Positions 34,118-43,426 of a DNA stretch of 64,000 bases are shown here, piece by piece (position 1 is the stretch's first letter; every line of letters starts with the position of its first letter). Location: assembly GCF_029964055.1 (NCBI RefSeq), contig NZ_CP124836.1, positions 1,798,001 to 1,862,000 on the forward strand, in the 5' to 3' direction. The position numbers were made by a program, and so were the translations under genes. Source of the stretch: Arthrobacter sp. EM1. GTDB taxonomy: Bacteria > Actinomycetota > Actinomycetes > Actinomycetales > Micrococcaceae. The notes under the pieces are model-generated. The model worked only from the letters and a program-made list of their open reading frames with translations, ran no database searches and was not told the origin of the DNA.

Positions 34118-34522
34118 ATGACGTCACCGACCCCCCTGGAATCTGTCCTGAACTTCCTGCGGGCTATTGAGGCCAACGGCGGCCCGGCGGAGATCGCCCC
34201 GCTTCTCGCCGAAGACTATACGCTGAGCGAGGCACCGCATCTGCTGGCACCGGCAGGTGCCGCGAGGAACCGCGACGAGGCCTTGGCCGGGGCCGCGGCA
34301 GCCCATCAAGTCGTCTCGGGGCAGTGCTTCTTGGTTCGCCGCACAACCTGCGAAGGGACCCGGGTGGTGCTGGAAGCCGACTGGAGCGCCACCTTGCTGA
34401 TGGACCTGCCGCACTGGAACAGCGGCGAGGTCATCCGGGCCAGGATCGCTGCCGTCTTTGAGGTCCGGGACGGCACGATTGTCAGCCAAGACAGTTACGA
34501 CTGCTACTTCACCCCGGCCTGA
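34118..34522 (+). CDS. NTF2-like/SnoaL-like domain protein
   Basis: A 134-residue protein that fits the cone-shaped NTF2-like fold: an N-terminal helix (SVLNFLRAIEANGGPAEIAP), LLAEDYTLSEAPHLLAP, a central strand VVLEADWSATL and a final pair RIAAVFEVRDGTIVSQDSY then DCY. Members act as isomerases, cyclases or simple ligand-binding proteins; nothing here identifies the substrate. It is not clearly linked to the polyketide operon that follows on the opposite strand, although SnoaL-like proteins do occur in such clusters. Probably leaderless. Confidence 0.75.
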   Translation: MTSPTPLESVLNFLRAIEANGGPAEIAPLLAEDYTLSEAPHLLAPAGAARNRDEALAGAAAAHQVVSGQCFLVRRTTCEGTRVVLEADWSATLLMDLPHWNSGEVIRARIAAVFEVRDGTIVSQDSYDCYFTPA

Positions 34523-34568
34523 GTTACGCTCTCCGGCGTCCTGCCGGGTCGTCGCGGCGGGCGGGCCC

Positions 34569-35720
34569 TCACTGCATGGTGAACCGGCGGGCCACAAAGT
34601 TCTTTACGGCGGGCACGGCAGCGGCCGCCGCAATCGCGCGGTTCCGCGCAGACCATGGCACCGCCGGCAGCGGCCGCCCCAGCGCCATGTTGATCTCGGC
34701 CTGGCGGGCTGCCCGGGCGGCCGCAGCAATACGTCCGGCCTCGAAGGACCGCAACTGCGCACCCACGTCCGCGCCCGCCAGCGCCGCCAGCACAAGGGGA
34801 GCCAGCGCCGCGGCGTCGAGCCAGCCCAGGTTCATGCCCTGACCGCCGATCGGGCTGATCTCGTGGGCGGCGTCACCGATCAGGATTGTGCGGCCGGCCA
34901 CCATGGTGCGGACCAGGCGGGTACGCACGCCAAATCGGCTCAGCATACTGTGGCCCGAGGGATCGACGTCGATCCCGGTCCGCTGCCTGACCAGCTGCAC
35001 CAGCCCGGCGGCGTCCGTGCCGTTCCCGGAGCCCGTCACGCGCACTACCCAGCGGCGTAACGACCCCGGCAGCGGGAAGGACTCCACGATTCCCGCGGAT
35101 TCCAGGAACAGGGCGGCATCCGCACCGAACCCTGTGGTGTCGGCAAAGTCGCCCATCAGGTAGCTGTCCGGATAGTCCCTCGCCCGGACAGCCGTGCCGA
35201 GCTGCGCACGGACTGTGGACCGGACGCCGTCGGCGGCAATAACAAAGGACGCCGAGTAGCGGCGGACCGATCCCGCTGCGGTGGCGTCGGCTGCGACCAG
35301 GCCGCCGTCCTCGTGCAATCCCGTGAGCTGGACCCCGCGGTGGAGGGCTGCGGGGTCCAGCTGCCGGACGCGGTGTTCCAGGATGGCCTCCGTCCTGGCC
35401 TGCGGCAGGGAGAGGACAAACGGATAGCTGTCCGAAACCCCGGCGAACGACATCCGTGCGAGTGTCCGGCCGCCGCCGAGGGCGACGCCGTTCCGGATCG
35501 GCACCCCTTCGGCCGCCAGGACTGCTGCCACACCGACCCCGTCGAGCGCGTCCAACGAGGGGGGATGGATGCCGATCGCCCGGGAGTGCGGTTCCGGGAC
35601 TGCCCGACGTTCCAGGATCCGAACGCTGGCTCCCCGCTGGAGCAGCAGCGCGGCCATAAACAGGCCCACCGGGCCACCGCCGACCACAAGAACATCAACC
35701 ACCGGCGGGAACCGCCTCAC
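34569..35720 (-). CDS. FAD-dependent aromatic monooxygenase (SrsC-like)
   Basis: A 383-residue group A flavoprotein hydroxylase. The Rossmann motif is VDVLVVGGGPVGLFMAALLL (GGGPVG at 14-19). The FAD/NADPH-spanning motif is seen around ASFVIAADGVRSTVRAQLG, and GDAAHEISPIGGQGMNLGWL is the second FAD motif. The GTG start overlaps the end of the methyltransferase gene by 26 nt. As third gene after a type III PKS and a methyltransferase, it should oxidise the aromatic ring of a polyketide product, by analogy with SrsC of S. griseus, which turns methylated alkylresorcinols into quinones. Confidence 0.85.
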   Translation of the reverse strand: MRRFPPVVDVLVVGGGPVGLFMAALLLQRGASVRILERRAVPEPHSRAIGIHPPSLDALDGVGVAAVLAAEGVPIRNGVALGGGRTLARMSFAGVSDSYPFVLSLPQARTEAILEHRVRQLDPAALHRGVQLTGLHEDGGLVAADATAAGSVRRYSASFVIAADGVRSTVRAQLGTAVRARDYPDSYLMGDFADTTGFGADAALFLESAGIVESFPLPGSLRRWVVRVTGSGNGTDAAGLVQLVRQRTGIDVDPSGHSMLSRFGVRTRLVRTMVAGRTILIGDAAHEISPIGGQGMNLGWLDAAALAPLVLAALAGADVGAQLRSFEAGRIAAAARAARQAEINMALGRPLPAVPWSARNRAIAAAAAVPAVKNFVARRFTMQ

Positions 35721-36396
35721 GGATCAGCAAGTTCCGGAAAGGGGCCCGGCTGAGGACAGTCCAGCCGGGCGGAACTGCCTTGCGCAATTCTGCTGCGGTG
35801 TAGCTGCGGCGGATGGAGGTGAGGCCGTCGGGCCTGATGTACGAGCCGGCAAACGGCCAGGACCCGGCAAAAAAGAGCCCGTACGCGGCCGCGCTGCGCC
35901 GGAGATCGTTGTGGATGACGGTGCCGTGGCTGAGCGCGGCGGACTCGGCGAGGAACACCGGAAGCTCATGCTCGGCCACGTGGTGGAGCACATGGTTGGA
36001 CACGACCAGGTCAAAGCTGAGGCCTTCGAAGCCCAGCTCCGCAGCTGTGCAGCTGCGGAACTTCACGCCAGTGGACGAATGGCGTTCCGCGGCGAAGCGG
36101 CCGGCGCGGGGATCCGGATCAATAGCAGTGATCTCCAGGCGGAGGCCGTCTCTGGCCGCCCAGCGGGAAAGCATCACCGGCACGTCGCCGCCGCCGCAGC
36201 CAATGTCCAGCAGGGTGGCAGGGACGCCGGGGCGCAGGCGCGGCCGGAGCTGGCGAAGGTAGAGGCTGCGCCAGCCGGAGACGGCGCGGTTCACCAGGGC
36301 GAACTGGGCATAGGTGCGCTCCAGCCGGGCAGGGTCACAGTCGGGCAGGTCCATTTCCTCGACGGCGTGTGCCGCCCGTGCACGCAGGCTCAGCAC
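35695..36396 (-). CDS. SAM-dependent methyltransferase of type III PKS operon (SrsB-like)
   Basis: A 233-residue class I methyltransferase. Motif I is TLLDIGCGGGDVPVML, the Asp-containing motif II is ITAIDPDPRAG, and FDLVVSNHVLHHVAEHELP is motif III with the following helix. The C-terminal part (GLFFAGSWPFAGSYIRPDGL) fits ubiquinone-type aromatic methyltransferases. The GTG start lies 6 nt after the polyketide synthase stop, and its 3' end overlaps the monooxygenase gene, so the three genes are one transcription unit. Expected to methylate the resorcinol or pyrone made by the synthase. Confidence 0.82.
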   Translation of the reverse strand: MLSLRARAAHAVEEMDLPDCDPARLERTYAQFALVNRAVSGWRSLYLRQLRPRLRPGVPATLLDIGCGGGDVPVMLSRWAARDGLRLEITAIDPDPRAGRFAAERHSSTGVKFRSCTAAELGFEGLSFDLVVSNHVLHHVAEHELPVFLAESAALSHGTVIHNDLRRSAAAYGLFFAGSWPFAGSYIRPDGLTSIRRSYTAAELRKAVPPGWTVLSRAPFRNLLIREAVPAGG

Positions 36397-36402
36397 CGAA
36401 AC

Positions 36403-37638
36403 TCAGGCCAGGGCAGATTCCGGCTGCGGGGACCCGGCACCGACCGATTCCGCGGTCTGTACCGGGTCCCCGCCGCGCTTGGGAGCACCGCGCTGGACAC
36501 TGCCGAGCTTCGTGAAGAGTGCGGATTCAACCGTCAGTCCGGGGCCGAACGCCATCGAACAGATCCGTTCGCTGCCGCCCTCGACCCCTTCCGCCGGCGG
36601 CAGGTCCAGGATGTGCCGGAGCACAAACAGCACTGTGGCGCTGCTCATGTTCCCGTAGTTGCGCAACGTCTCACGTGCCGGGACCAGCTGCTCATCGCTG
36701 AGGTCCAGCCTGGACTGGACCTTATCCAGGATGCTGCGGCCGCCAGGATGGATAGCCCAGTGCCGGATACCGCGGTAGGGCAAGCCCAGCAAGGCTCCTT
36801 CCCGGGCGAGCAGTGGTTCCAGGGCGCCGATGATGTGGTCATCAATAATGTGCGGGACGTAATTTCCCAAGACCATCTCGAAGCCCTCGTCGCCGATATT
36901 CCAGGCCATGGATTCCTCCCCGACCGGCGTCAGCACCGTCTCGAAATGGTCCAGCTGCAGCAGAGCGGGCTCGTCCGGGTCCTCAAGGGCAGTCACGATG
37001 GCGGCGGCGGCTCCGTCGGCGAACAACGCCGAACCCATGATGGTGTCCGGGTCGTTAGAGGTGCGCACGTGCAGCGAACAAAGTTCGGCGCAGACGACCA
37101 GGACGACGGCGTCCGGATCCGCCTCGCAGAAGGACTTGGCTGCCCGCAATGCGGGAAACGCCGCGTAGCAGCCCATAAATCCCAGGTGGTAGCGCTGCAC
37201 CGCAGGATTCAAGCCGAGGGCACGGACGATTTTGTAGTCCGGTCCTGGGTTGAAGAAGCCGGTGCAAGACACCGTGACGAGATGTGTGATGCCGGCCGGA
37301 GAGATTCCGGGGCAGGCGTCCAGGGCCTTCCGGGCCGCCTCGATAAAGAGTTTGGTGGCCTCGGCGGCGAAGATGTCGTTGCGGACCTTAGTACTGGGGC
37401 TCAACAGCAGCCCTGTGCCGGCGTCGAAAAACCGTGGATTCTCCGCTTGGAAGTCCTTTGTCAGTTCATCAACAGCGGTGTGGCGGGTGTCGATTGCGGC
37501 GGAATCGAAGCACGTGCTGACCAGCCGGGTACCGAGTCTGGTCAGTCCCGGTTGGGCGGCAAAAACATCCCGTGCTTCCGTCTGGATCAAGACAGTTGGC
37601 GGGACAGCAGTTTCCAGGGACCTCAAGTAGACCGTCAT
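36403..37638 (-). CDS. Type III polyketide synthase (chalcone synthase-like)
   Basis: A 411-residue homodimeric condensing enzyme. The Cys-His-Asn triad is visible: C125 in VTVSCTGFFNPGPD, H297 in HWAIHPGGRSILDK and N330 in NYGNMSSATVLF. Length and the C-terminal segment fit bacterial type III PKSs. With the following methyltransferase and FAD monooxygenase it matches the srsABC order of S. griseus, where the synthase makes alkylresorcinols from fatty acyl starters. Alkylpyrone or phloroglucinol products are alternatives. The ATG has a GAGAAT 5 nt upstream and TTGTCT 17 nt further, a possible promoter. Confidence 0.92.
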   Translation of the reverse strand: MTVYLRSLETAVPPTVLIQTEARDVFAAQPGLTRLGTRLVSTCFDSAAIDTRHTAVDELTKDFQAENPRFFDAGTGLLLSPSTKVRNDIFAAEATKLFIEAARKALDACPGISPAGITHLVTVSCTGFFNPGPDYKIVRALGLNPAVQRYHLGFMGCYAAFPALRAAKSFCEADPDAVVLVVCAELCSLHVRTSNDPDTIMGSALFADGAAAAIVTALEDPDEPALLQLDHFETVLTPVGEESMAWNIGDEGFEMVLGNYVPHIIDDHIIGALEPLLAREGALLGLPYRGIRHWAIHPGGRSILDKVQSRLDLSDEQLVPARETLRNYGNMSSATVLFVLRHILDLPPAEGVEGGSERICSMAFGPGLTVESALFTKLGSVQRGAPKRGGDPVQTAESVGAGSPQPESALA

Positions 37639-37643
37639 GGTTC

Positions 37644-37672
37644 ATTCTCAGGGAGGCCTGCGCAGAAGACAA
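37644..37672 (-). promoter_or_regulatory. Possible promoter of the type III PKS operon
   Basis: Minus-strand TTGTCT, 17 nt, GAGAAT, then 5 nt to the ATG at 37638. Spacing is good but the -10 is imperfect. Confidence 0.35.
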
Positions 37673-37769
37673 TGGATGTCAGCTGACGATGCGTTGTCGA
37701 AGCTGGTTAGATTGAGCCAGGTGACCCGGCGGAGACTGCGGCCGCGGCGCCCCACGGGATGGAGTCACA

Positions 37770-40163
37770 ATGAGCACGGCACCGACGCCGGATACCCAGT
37801 CGCCCGCGCTGCACGTTGCGGACCGCCACGATCTGATCCGGGTGGTAGGTGCACGCGAGAACAATCTCAAGGACATTAACCTGGAGATCCCGAAACGGCG
37901 GCTCACGGTGTTCACCGGGGTCTCCGGCTCCGGAAAAAGCTCGCTGGTGTTCGCGACTATCGCCGCGGAGTCGCAGCGGATGATCAACGAGACGTACAGC
38001 GCCTTTGTGCAGGGCTTTATGCCTTCACTGGCACGGCCGGACGTCGACATCCTGGAGGGCCTCACCACAGCGATCATCGTCGACCAGGAGCGGATGGGCG
38101 CCAACCCGCGCTCCACAGTGGGTACCGCCACCGACGCCAACGCGATGCTGCGCATCCTCTTCAGCCGGCTCGGACAGCCATACATCGGCTCGCCCACCGC
38201 GTTCGCGTTTAACGTCCCGACGCGCAAGGCGAGCGGAGTGATGAGTACCGAAAAGGGCGGCAGGGTCGAGCGGAACGTGGTGCGGGACGTGGTCTACCAG
38301 GGCGGCATGTGTCCGCGCTGCGAGGGCTTGGGCTCGGTCACCGATTTTGATCTCTCGGCGCTGTACGACGACAGCAAGTCCCTCAACGAAGGTGCACTGA
38401 CCATCCCCGGCTACAGCATGGACGGCTGGTTCGGCCGCATTTTCGGCGGCTCCGGATTCTTCGACATGGACCGGCCGATCGGCAAGTTCACCAAGAAGCA
38501 GCTGCACGATCTGCTCTACAAAGAGCCGACCAAGATCAAGGTCGAAGGAATCAACCTGACCTACGAGGGGCTGATCCCCAAGATCCAGAAATCCATGCTG
38601 GCCAAGGACCCGGAAGCCATGCAGCCACACATCCGCGCCTTCGTCGAGCGGGCCGTCACCTTCACGACCTGCCCGGAGTGTGACGGAACCCGGCTCAGCA
38701 AAGAGGCGCGTTCCTCGAAGATCAACGGCAAGAACATTGCTGACGTCTGCGCCCTGCAGATTAGCGACCTCGCCGGCTGGGTCCGGGATCTGGACGAGCC
38801 GTCAGTGGCCCCGCTGCTCACCGGGCTGCAGCACCTTCTGGATTCATTCGCGGAGATCGGGCTCGGCTACCTCTCGCTGGACCGGCCGGCCGGAACCCTG
38901 TCCGGGGGAGAGGCGCAGCGCGCCAAGATGATCCGGCACCTCGGCTCCTCGCTCACGGATGTTACATACGTGTTCGACGAACCGACGATCGGCCTGCACC
39001 CGCATGACATCGAACGGATGAACCGGCTGCTGCTGCAGTTGCGGGACAAGGGCAACACCGTGCTTGTGGTGGAGCACAAGCCTGAAACCATCTCGATCGC
39101 GGACCACGTCGTCGACCTTGGTCCCGGCGCCGGCACGGGCGGCGGCGAGGTGGTGTTTGAAGGCAGCGTGGACGGGCTGCGGGGGAGCGACACCACAACC
39201 GGCCGCCATTTCGACGACCGGGCCACGCTGAAGGAGTCCGTGCGTACATCGCCGGCTGCGATGGAAGTCCGCGGCGCGGCGACGCACAACCTCAAGGACG
39301 TCGACGTGGACATTCCGCTCGGCGTCCTGTGTGTGCTCACCGGCGTCGCCGGTTCCGGCAAGAGCTCGATGGTCCAGGGCTCGATTGCCGGCCGGGACGG
39401 CGTCGTGGTGATCGACCAGGGAGCCATCCGCGGTTCACGCCGGAGCAACCCGGCGACTTACACCGGACTGCTCGAGCCGATCCGCAAGGCGTTCGCCAAG
39501 GCCAACGGCGTTAAGCCGGCACTCTTCAGCGCCAACTCCGAGGGCGCCTGCCCCGCCTGCAACGGTGCCGGTGTGATCTACACCGAACTGGGCGTTATGG
39601 CGACTGTCGAGTCCAGCTGCGAGGAATGCCAGGGCAAGCGGTTCCTTGCGTCTGTGCTGGATTTCACCCTGGGTGGCCGGAACATTGCCGAGGTGCTGGC
39701 CATGCCGGTGACCGAAGCGGCCGGGTTCTTCGAGTCCGCGGAGGCGGCGGTCCCGGCGGCCCATAAGATCCTCACCCGGCTTTCCGACGTCGGGCTGGGA
39801 TACATCAGCCTCGGGCAGCCGCTCACCACCCTCTCAGGCGGGGAACGGCAGCGGCTCAAACTGGCCACCCAGATGGCCGAGCGGGGCAGCATCTACGTCC
39901 TTGACGAGCCGACGACCGGCCTCCACCTTGCCGACGTCGAGCAGCTGCTCGGTCTGCTGGACCGGCTTGTGGACTCCGGCAAGTCAGTCATCGTCATCGA
40001 GCATCACCAGGCCGTGATGGCGCACGCCGACTGGATTATCGACCTCGGACCCGGCGCCGGACACGACGGCGGCAGGATCGTGTTCGAGGGCACACCGGCG
40101 GACCTCGTCGCGGCCCGTTCCACCCTCACGGGCCAGCACCTCGCGGCCTACGTCAGCGCCTGA
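37770..40163 (+). CDS. UvrA-like ABC ATPase (DrrC/UvrA2 type)
   Basis: A 797-residue protein with two ABC ATPase halves. Walker A motifs are [10 protein letters not shown] (about 49-58) and [10 protein letters not shown]; signatures are [11 protein letters not shown] and [11 protein letters not shown]. Zinc-type Cys pairs occur at CPRCEG, CPECDG, CPACNG and CEECQG. It is shorter than true UvrA (~940-960), and the region after the first Walker A is the divergent form seen in drug-resistance UvrA-like proteins. In Streptomyces, DrrC of this class protects DNA from daunorubicin. It is divergent from the polyketide operon, 131 bp apart, so a protective role is possible but unproven. Confidence 0.88.
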   Translation: MSTAPTPDTQSPALHVADRHDLIRVVGARENNLKDINLEIPKRRLTVFTGVSGSGKSSLVFATIAAESQRMINETYSAFVQGFMPSLARPDVDILEGLTTAIIVDQERMGANPRSTVGTATDANAMLRILFSRLGQPYIGSPTAFAFNVPTRKASGVMSTEKGGRVERNVVRDVVYQGGMCPRCEGLGSVTDFDLSALYDDSKSLNEGALTIPGYSMDGWFGRIFGGSGFFDMDRPIGKFTKKQLHDLLYKEPTKIKVEGINLTYEGLIPKIQKSMLAKDPEAMQPHIRAFVERAVTFTTCPECDGTRLSKEARSSKINGKNIADVCALQISDLAGWVRDLDEPSVAPLLTGLQHLLDSFAEIGLGYLSLDRPAGTLSGGEAQRAKMIRHLGSSLTDVTYVFDEPTIGLHPHDIERMNRLLLQLRDKGNTVLVVEHKPETISIADHVVDLGPGAGTGGGEVVFEGSVDGLRGSDTTTGRHFDDRATLKESVRTSPAAMEVRGAATHNLKDVDVDIPLGVLCVLTGVAGSGKSSMVQGSIAGRDGVVVIDQGAIRGSRRSNPATYTGLLEPIRKAFAKANGVKPALFSANSEGACPACNGAGVIYTELGVMATVESSCEECQGKRFLASVLDFTLGGRNIAEVLAMPVTEAAGFFESAEAAVPAAHKILTRLSDVGLGYISLGQPLTTLSGGERQRLKLATQMAERGSIYVLDEPTTGLHLADVEQLLGLLDRLVDSGKSVIVIEHHQAVMAHADWIIDLGPGAGHDGGRIVFEGTPADLVAARSTLTGQHLAAYVSA

Positions 40164-40182
40164 AAGCACCAGGTACCTCAAG

Positions 40183-41100
40183 TCAGTGCGGAATGCTCTC
40201 CTGGTCGCGGTGCGCGGCCGGCTCAATTTGGAACGTGGAGTGTTCGATACTGACGTCGAAGTGTTCGGCGACGCAGCGCTGCAGCTCCGCCAAAATGGTT
40301 CCCGCGTGGCCGTCCGTCATACACCCGTCCTCGACGGTGACGTGCGCCGAGAGGACGGGTGTGCCGGAGGCCACCAGTGAGGCATGCAGATCGTGGACGT
40401 CGATGACATGGGGGAGTGCGAGGATGTGTTCGCGGACCTGGGCCATATCCAGGCCCTGCGGGGCGTTTTCCATCAGCACATTAACGGTGTCGCGAAGCAG
40501 TTTCAGGGTTCGCGGGATGATAAGCGCCCCAATCAGCAGCGACACAACGGCGTCTGCCTGGACCCAACCGGTGACGGCGATAATGATGGCCGCAACAATG
40601 ACGGCAACGGAACCGAGGGCGTCGTTGAGTACTTCCAGGAACGCCGCCTTCATGTTGAAGTTGTGGTTCCGCCCGGACGCGAGGACAACCAGTCCCACGG
40701 CGTTCCCGGCCAGCCCGATGATGCCGAACCACAGCATGGTGCCGCCGCCGACTTCGGCAGGCACGATCAGCCGCCGGATACCTTCCACGATGACGAATCC
40801 TCCGACGCCGAGCAGCAGCGCCGCCTGACCGGCGGCGGCGATGATTTCGGCGCGTTTGTAGCCCCAGGTGCGTTTGAGGGTTGCCGGTTTTAACGCCAGG
40901 GAGGCCGCGATGAGGGCGATCAGCAGTCCGGTGGAGTCGGTGAACATGTGGCCCGCGTCAGCCAGAAGCGCCAGGCTTCCCGTCAGGACAGCCCCGATGA
41001 TTTCAGCGACCATCACGGTGAAAGTGATGGCAAAGACCAGGATCAGCTTGGCGCGGTTCCCGGCAGCGATTGCACCGTGATCGTGATCATGCCCGCTCAT
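40183..41100 (-). CDS. Cation diffusion facilitator (CzcD-like) transporter
   Basis: A 305-residue membrane protein with six predicted helices. A His-rich N-terminus (MSGHDHDHG) is followed by the metal-site HxxxD in [16 protein letters not shown] and the second site in [14 protein letters not shown], the usual paired zinc sites of TM2 and TM5. A cytosolic C-terminal domain ([20 protein letters not shown]) regulates activity. It exports Zn, Co or Cd in exchange for protons. The ATG at 41100 is chosen because the His-rich start is typical; a TAGGGA lies 7 nt upstream. Confidence 0.9.
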   Translation of the reverse strand: MSGHDHDHGAIAAGNRAKLILVFAITFTVMVAEIIGAVLTGSLALLADAGHMFTDSTGLLIALIAASLALKPATLKRTWGYKRAEIIAAAGQAALLLGVGGFVIVEGIRRLIVPAEVGGGTMLWFGIIGLAGNAVGLVVLASGRNHNFNMKAAFLEVLNDALGSVAVIVAAIIIAVTGWVQADAVVSLLIGALIIPRTLKLLRDTVNVLMENAPQGLDMAQVREHILALPHVIDVHDLHASLVASGTPVLSAHVTVEDGCMTDGHAGTILAELQRCVAEHFDVSIEHSTFQIEPAAHRDQESIPH

Positions 41101-41493
41101 ACGAGTGTCCCTACGGTGCACGCTGTGTTGCTGCCGGCGTCGAACTGGACCTGCGGGCGGCGTGGTTCAGCGCAGCTGTCGAGGGATTCAACGCTCAGGA
41201 TCGCAGCCCTGCACGGAGCCGCCAGGGACTTTCCGAGGCGGGCCGGGACGTCGGTGCTGAACGGAATACGCATGCTGAAAGGATACAGAAGGTCGTGGAT
41301 CCGGCGGCTTTGGGTTGCGCAACGTCCCGGCGAGGCAAAGCCGCGCAACTTGCGCGAGTCACGCTGGATCCAAGGCCACTTCCAGCGTTGCAGAAAACGC
41401 CGATAATCAACATTATGTCAAGTAGTCGCAAATTGCCGGGGGAAGTGGACCGGTAATATGTGGTGTCTGCCGAATCCTCCTGCGTTCTGCCGT
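41101..41493. other. Intergenic region, no gene supported
   Basis: 393 nt between the CDF transporter and the next small gene. Only short, unconvincing overlapping frames are open. The first ~30 nt hold the likely CDF promoter (minus strand). I see no RNA gene or strong hairpin. Confidence 0.5.
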
Positions 41494-41730
41494 TCAGCGC
41501 GGTTCGGGGACTTCGCCATTGCCGACGGCCTCGATCCAGTCCACACCCTCGTCGGAGAAATAGAAGTCACCGGCCCGGTACTCACCAGACCACCACGCTC
41601 CGGAATCGACGACCCCACCGGCCTGCGTAATCTCGGCAACCATCTCGGCCGGGACGGCGCCGCCGTTGTTCTCAATCAGCCAGTCCCGCGTTGCGGGTGC
41701 CAGCTTCGGCCACCACTGCTCGATACTCAT
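41494..41730 (-). CDS. Small hypothetical protein
   Basis: A 78-residue protein, MSIEQWWPKLAPATRDWLIE then NNGGAVPAEMVAEITQAGG, ending VDWIEAVGNGEVPEPR. It is rich in Trp and acidic residues, with no membrane segment. I do not recognise a named domain, though the compact helix-turn pattern and composition resemble small conserved actinobacterial proteins. The ATG at 41730 is chosen because codon use becomes typical there; CAGACT lies 6 nt upstream, one base off the local -10 pattern. Confidence 0.6.
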   Translation of the reverse strand: MSIEQWWPKLAPATRDWLIENNGGAVPAEMVAEITQAGGVVDSGAWWSGEYRAGDFYFSDEGVDWIEAVGNGEVPEPR

Positions 41731-41926
41731 AACCAAAGTCTGCCACTTCGGCAATCCGTTTACCCGACAGCTGGAGCGAAATCCAGCTACCCGGCAATCG
41801 CGTTCGGCCTGCACTCCGGGCCGCAGCTCCCCCACACCACCCAGGGTTCAGATATCGCCAAGGACGGCCGCTTCGAGCGCTACCGAAGGTGCGGGCCGCT
41901 CCCCCGGCAGCGGGTACACGGCCGTC

Positions 41927-42229
41927 CTATCCTTCGCACTCCGTGCAGTACGAGTGGCCGTTTTTCTTGCGTGCCAGCTGGGACCGGTGCCGGACCAGAA
42001 AACACGAGTAACAGGTGAATTCATCCTCGGCCTGGGGTATCACCTGCACAATGAGTTCCTCGGCCACAAACTCACCGCCGGGGGTAATGCCTTCATCCAG
42101 TGCATCGGATTCGTCCAGCTCGCGGACAACGCTGCGGGCATCCGGGGCGTTCGCGGACTGCAGCGCCTCCAACGAGCGGTCCTGTGATTCCTTAACGTCG
42201 GAACGTACTTCGTCGTAATCGGTTGCCAC
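41927..42229 (-). CDS. DUF4193 family protein
   Basis: A 100-residue acidic protein starting MATDYDEVRSDVKESQDRSL and ending with a probable zinc ribbon: CYSC, then CTEC at the C-terminus (C-x2-C ... C-x2-C). This is the actinobacterial DUF4193 family. The function is unknown; the layout suggests a nucleic-acid- or polymerase-associated factor, which is only inference. The GTG start at 42229 has an AAGGA site about 7 nt upstream. It is divergent from the DUF3054 gene. Confidence 0.85.
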   Translation of the reverse strand: MATDYDEVRSDVKESQDRSLEALQSANAPDARSVVRELDESDALDEGITPGGEFVAEELIVQVIPQAEDEFTCYSCFLVRHRSQLARKKNGHSYCTECEG

Positions 42230-42548
42230 GGGAGTCCTTCTCTTTTCTGTCGTGCTTAACTAACGAAACTGCAACCTACACCATGGCCCTGATATTCCCT
42301 CCCTGCTTCGGGAGCCGGAAGCCGCCGTCCCCCGCTTCGGTCCTAGCGGCCGGTGGACTCCCCTGCCGTTTGCGTGCGCCAGGCCGACCTGCCATGCGGC
42401 AAGATTCGCGCCCGGTTCTGCACTCCGCCAGCCAGCGGCCTCGTTCTGCACGCGCCGGCCAGCCCGCCGGGGGCAGCCCCGCTGTGCCGCATTGAACCAG
42501 CCTGTGCTGATAACCAGCTTCAACGACAGCGCCGCTAGGCTTGGCAGC
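42230..42548. other. Intergenic region between divergent DUF4193 and DUF3054 genes
   Basis: 319 nt. It contains the minus-strand ribosome site of the DUF4193 gene and the TAGGCT promoter of the DUF3054 gene. A 61-codon plus-strand frame at 42353-42538 lacks a ribosome site and homology and was not called. Confidence 0.5.
42536..42541 (+). promoter_or_regulatory. -10 element of leaderless promoter (DUF3054 gene)
   Basis: TAGGCT, 7 nt, then ATG at 42549. Confidence 0.55.
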
Positions 42549-42989
42549 ATGTCTTCCACAACGTCCCCGCTCCCCCGGACCTCCGGTACCGGCCGCCCTC
42601 TACTGCCCCGGACACGGCGCTCAGCGGTGTTGGCCGCCGGTGCCGACGCCGTTCTGATCCTGCTCTTCGCTGCCATCGGCCGGGACGCCCATCAGCGCGG
42701 GGACGTCGTCACCGGCGTGTTCGCCACCGCTTGGCCTTTCCTCGCAGGAGCGGCCCTGGCCTGGCTGGTCTTGCGACTCTGGCGCTCGCCCTTGTCCCTG
42801 GCACCCGCAGGCGTCGCCGTGTGGCTCGGCGCGGTGACGGTAGGTATGCTCCTGCGGGCGGTGACAGGGCAAACTGTAGTCCTGCCATTTATCATCGTGG
42901 CCCTGCTCAGCCTGGGCCTTTTGCTGCTCGGATACCGCCTGATAGCTGCCGGCGTCCGGCGGTTCACCACACGCCGTCGCCGGGCGTGA
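42549..42989 (+). CDS. DUF3054 family membrane protein
   Basis: A 146-residue integral membrane protein with four hydrophobic helices (AVLAAGADAVLILLFAAIG, FATAWPFLAGAALAWLVL, GVAVWLGAVTVGMLLRAV, VVLPFIIVALLSLGLLLLGY) and a strongly basic C-terminus (RRFTTRRRR), which should be cytosolic. DUF3054 is widespread in Actinobacteria and of unknown function. The ATG at 42549 rather than the in-frame one at 42492 is supported by the -10 hexamer. Confidence 0.85.
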   Translation: MSSTTSPLPRTSGTGRPLLPRTRRSAVLAAGADAVLILLFAAIGRDAHQRGDVVTGVFATAWPFLAGAALAWLVLRLWRSPLSLAPAGVAVWLGAVTVGMLLRAVTGQTVVLPFIIVALLSLGLLLLGYRLIAAGVRRFTTRRRRA

Positions 42990-42994
42990 TGGAC

Positions 42995-43000
42995 TAGGCT
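42995..43000 (+). promoter_or_regulatory. -10 element upstream of the RAM-domain gene
   Basis: TAGGCT resembles the leaderless hexamers, but no start codon lies 6-7 nt downstream. A promoter here would give the gene at 43089 a leader of about 80 nt. Confidence 0.4.
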
Positions 43001-43088
43001 GGCAGTGACACGGCCGGGGCCCCGAAGCACCCAACGGGAGCGCTGAAGTTGGCCGGCAACGACGCAACAGATCCGGAAAGGCTCACAC

Positions 43089-43370
43089 GTGGTCACCGCT
43101 TTCGTCCTGATTAAGACAGATGCTTCCCGCATCCCGGAAACCGCGGAAGAAATCTCCGCTATCCAGGGGATCAGCGAGGTCTACTCCGTGACCGGCGAAT
43201 GGGATCTCATTGCGATCGCACGGGTTCCGAAGCATGAAGACCTCGCGGACGTTATCGCGGACAGGCTCTCCAAGGTCTCCGGAGTGGTGCACACGACCAC
43301 CCAGATCGCCTTCCGAGCCTATTCACAGCATGACCTGGACGCAGCCTTCGCACTCGGCTTCGACGAGTAG
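43089..43370 (+). CDS. Stand-alone Lrp/AsnC ligand-binding (RAM) domain protein
   Basis: A 93-residue protein made only of the RAM (ACT-like) domain of Lrp/AsnC regulators: TAFVLIKTDASRIPETAEEI, SEVYSVTGEWDLIAIARVPK, and VSGVVHTTTQIAFRAYS. The DNA-binding helix-turn-helix is absent, so it probably binds an amino acid or forms decamers with full-length Lrp proteins rather than acting as a regulator by itself. The GTG start follows a GGAAAGG site. A long hairpin follows the stop. Confidence 0.85.
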   Translation: MVTAFVLIKTDASRIPETAEEISAIQGISEVYSVTGEWDLIAIARVPKHEDLADVIADRLSKVSGVVHTTTQIAFRAYSQHDLDAAFALGFDE

Positions 43371-43373
43371 GTT

Positions 43374-43409
43374 CCCGCAGGCTTGCCCGCTTACGGGCCG
43401 GCCTGCGGG
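43374..43409. terminator. Hairpin between RAM-domain gene and trpD
   Basis: Outer 9-bp stem CCCGCAGGC/GCCTGCGGG with inner GCCCG/CGGGC stem and CTTA loop. It begins 3 nt after the RAM-domain stop and lies 17 nt beyond the trpD stop on the other strand, so it may act in both directions. Confidence 0.55.
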
Positions 43410-43426
43410 CCAGTTACGCCTGCGGG

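Noticed and set aside
37693..37712. TTGTCG-N8-TAGATT upstream of the UvrA-like gene, resembling the RecA-independent DNA-damage (PafBC) promoter
   Set aside because: The described motif TTGTCRgtg-N8-TAnnnT needs 11 nt between the blocks; here there are 8, so it does not fit.
42353..42538. 61-codon ORF in the DUF4193/DUF3054 intergenic region
   Set aside because: No ribosome site, no recognisable family, and it overlaps the DUF3054 promoter.
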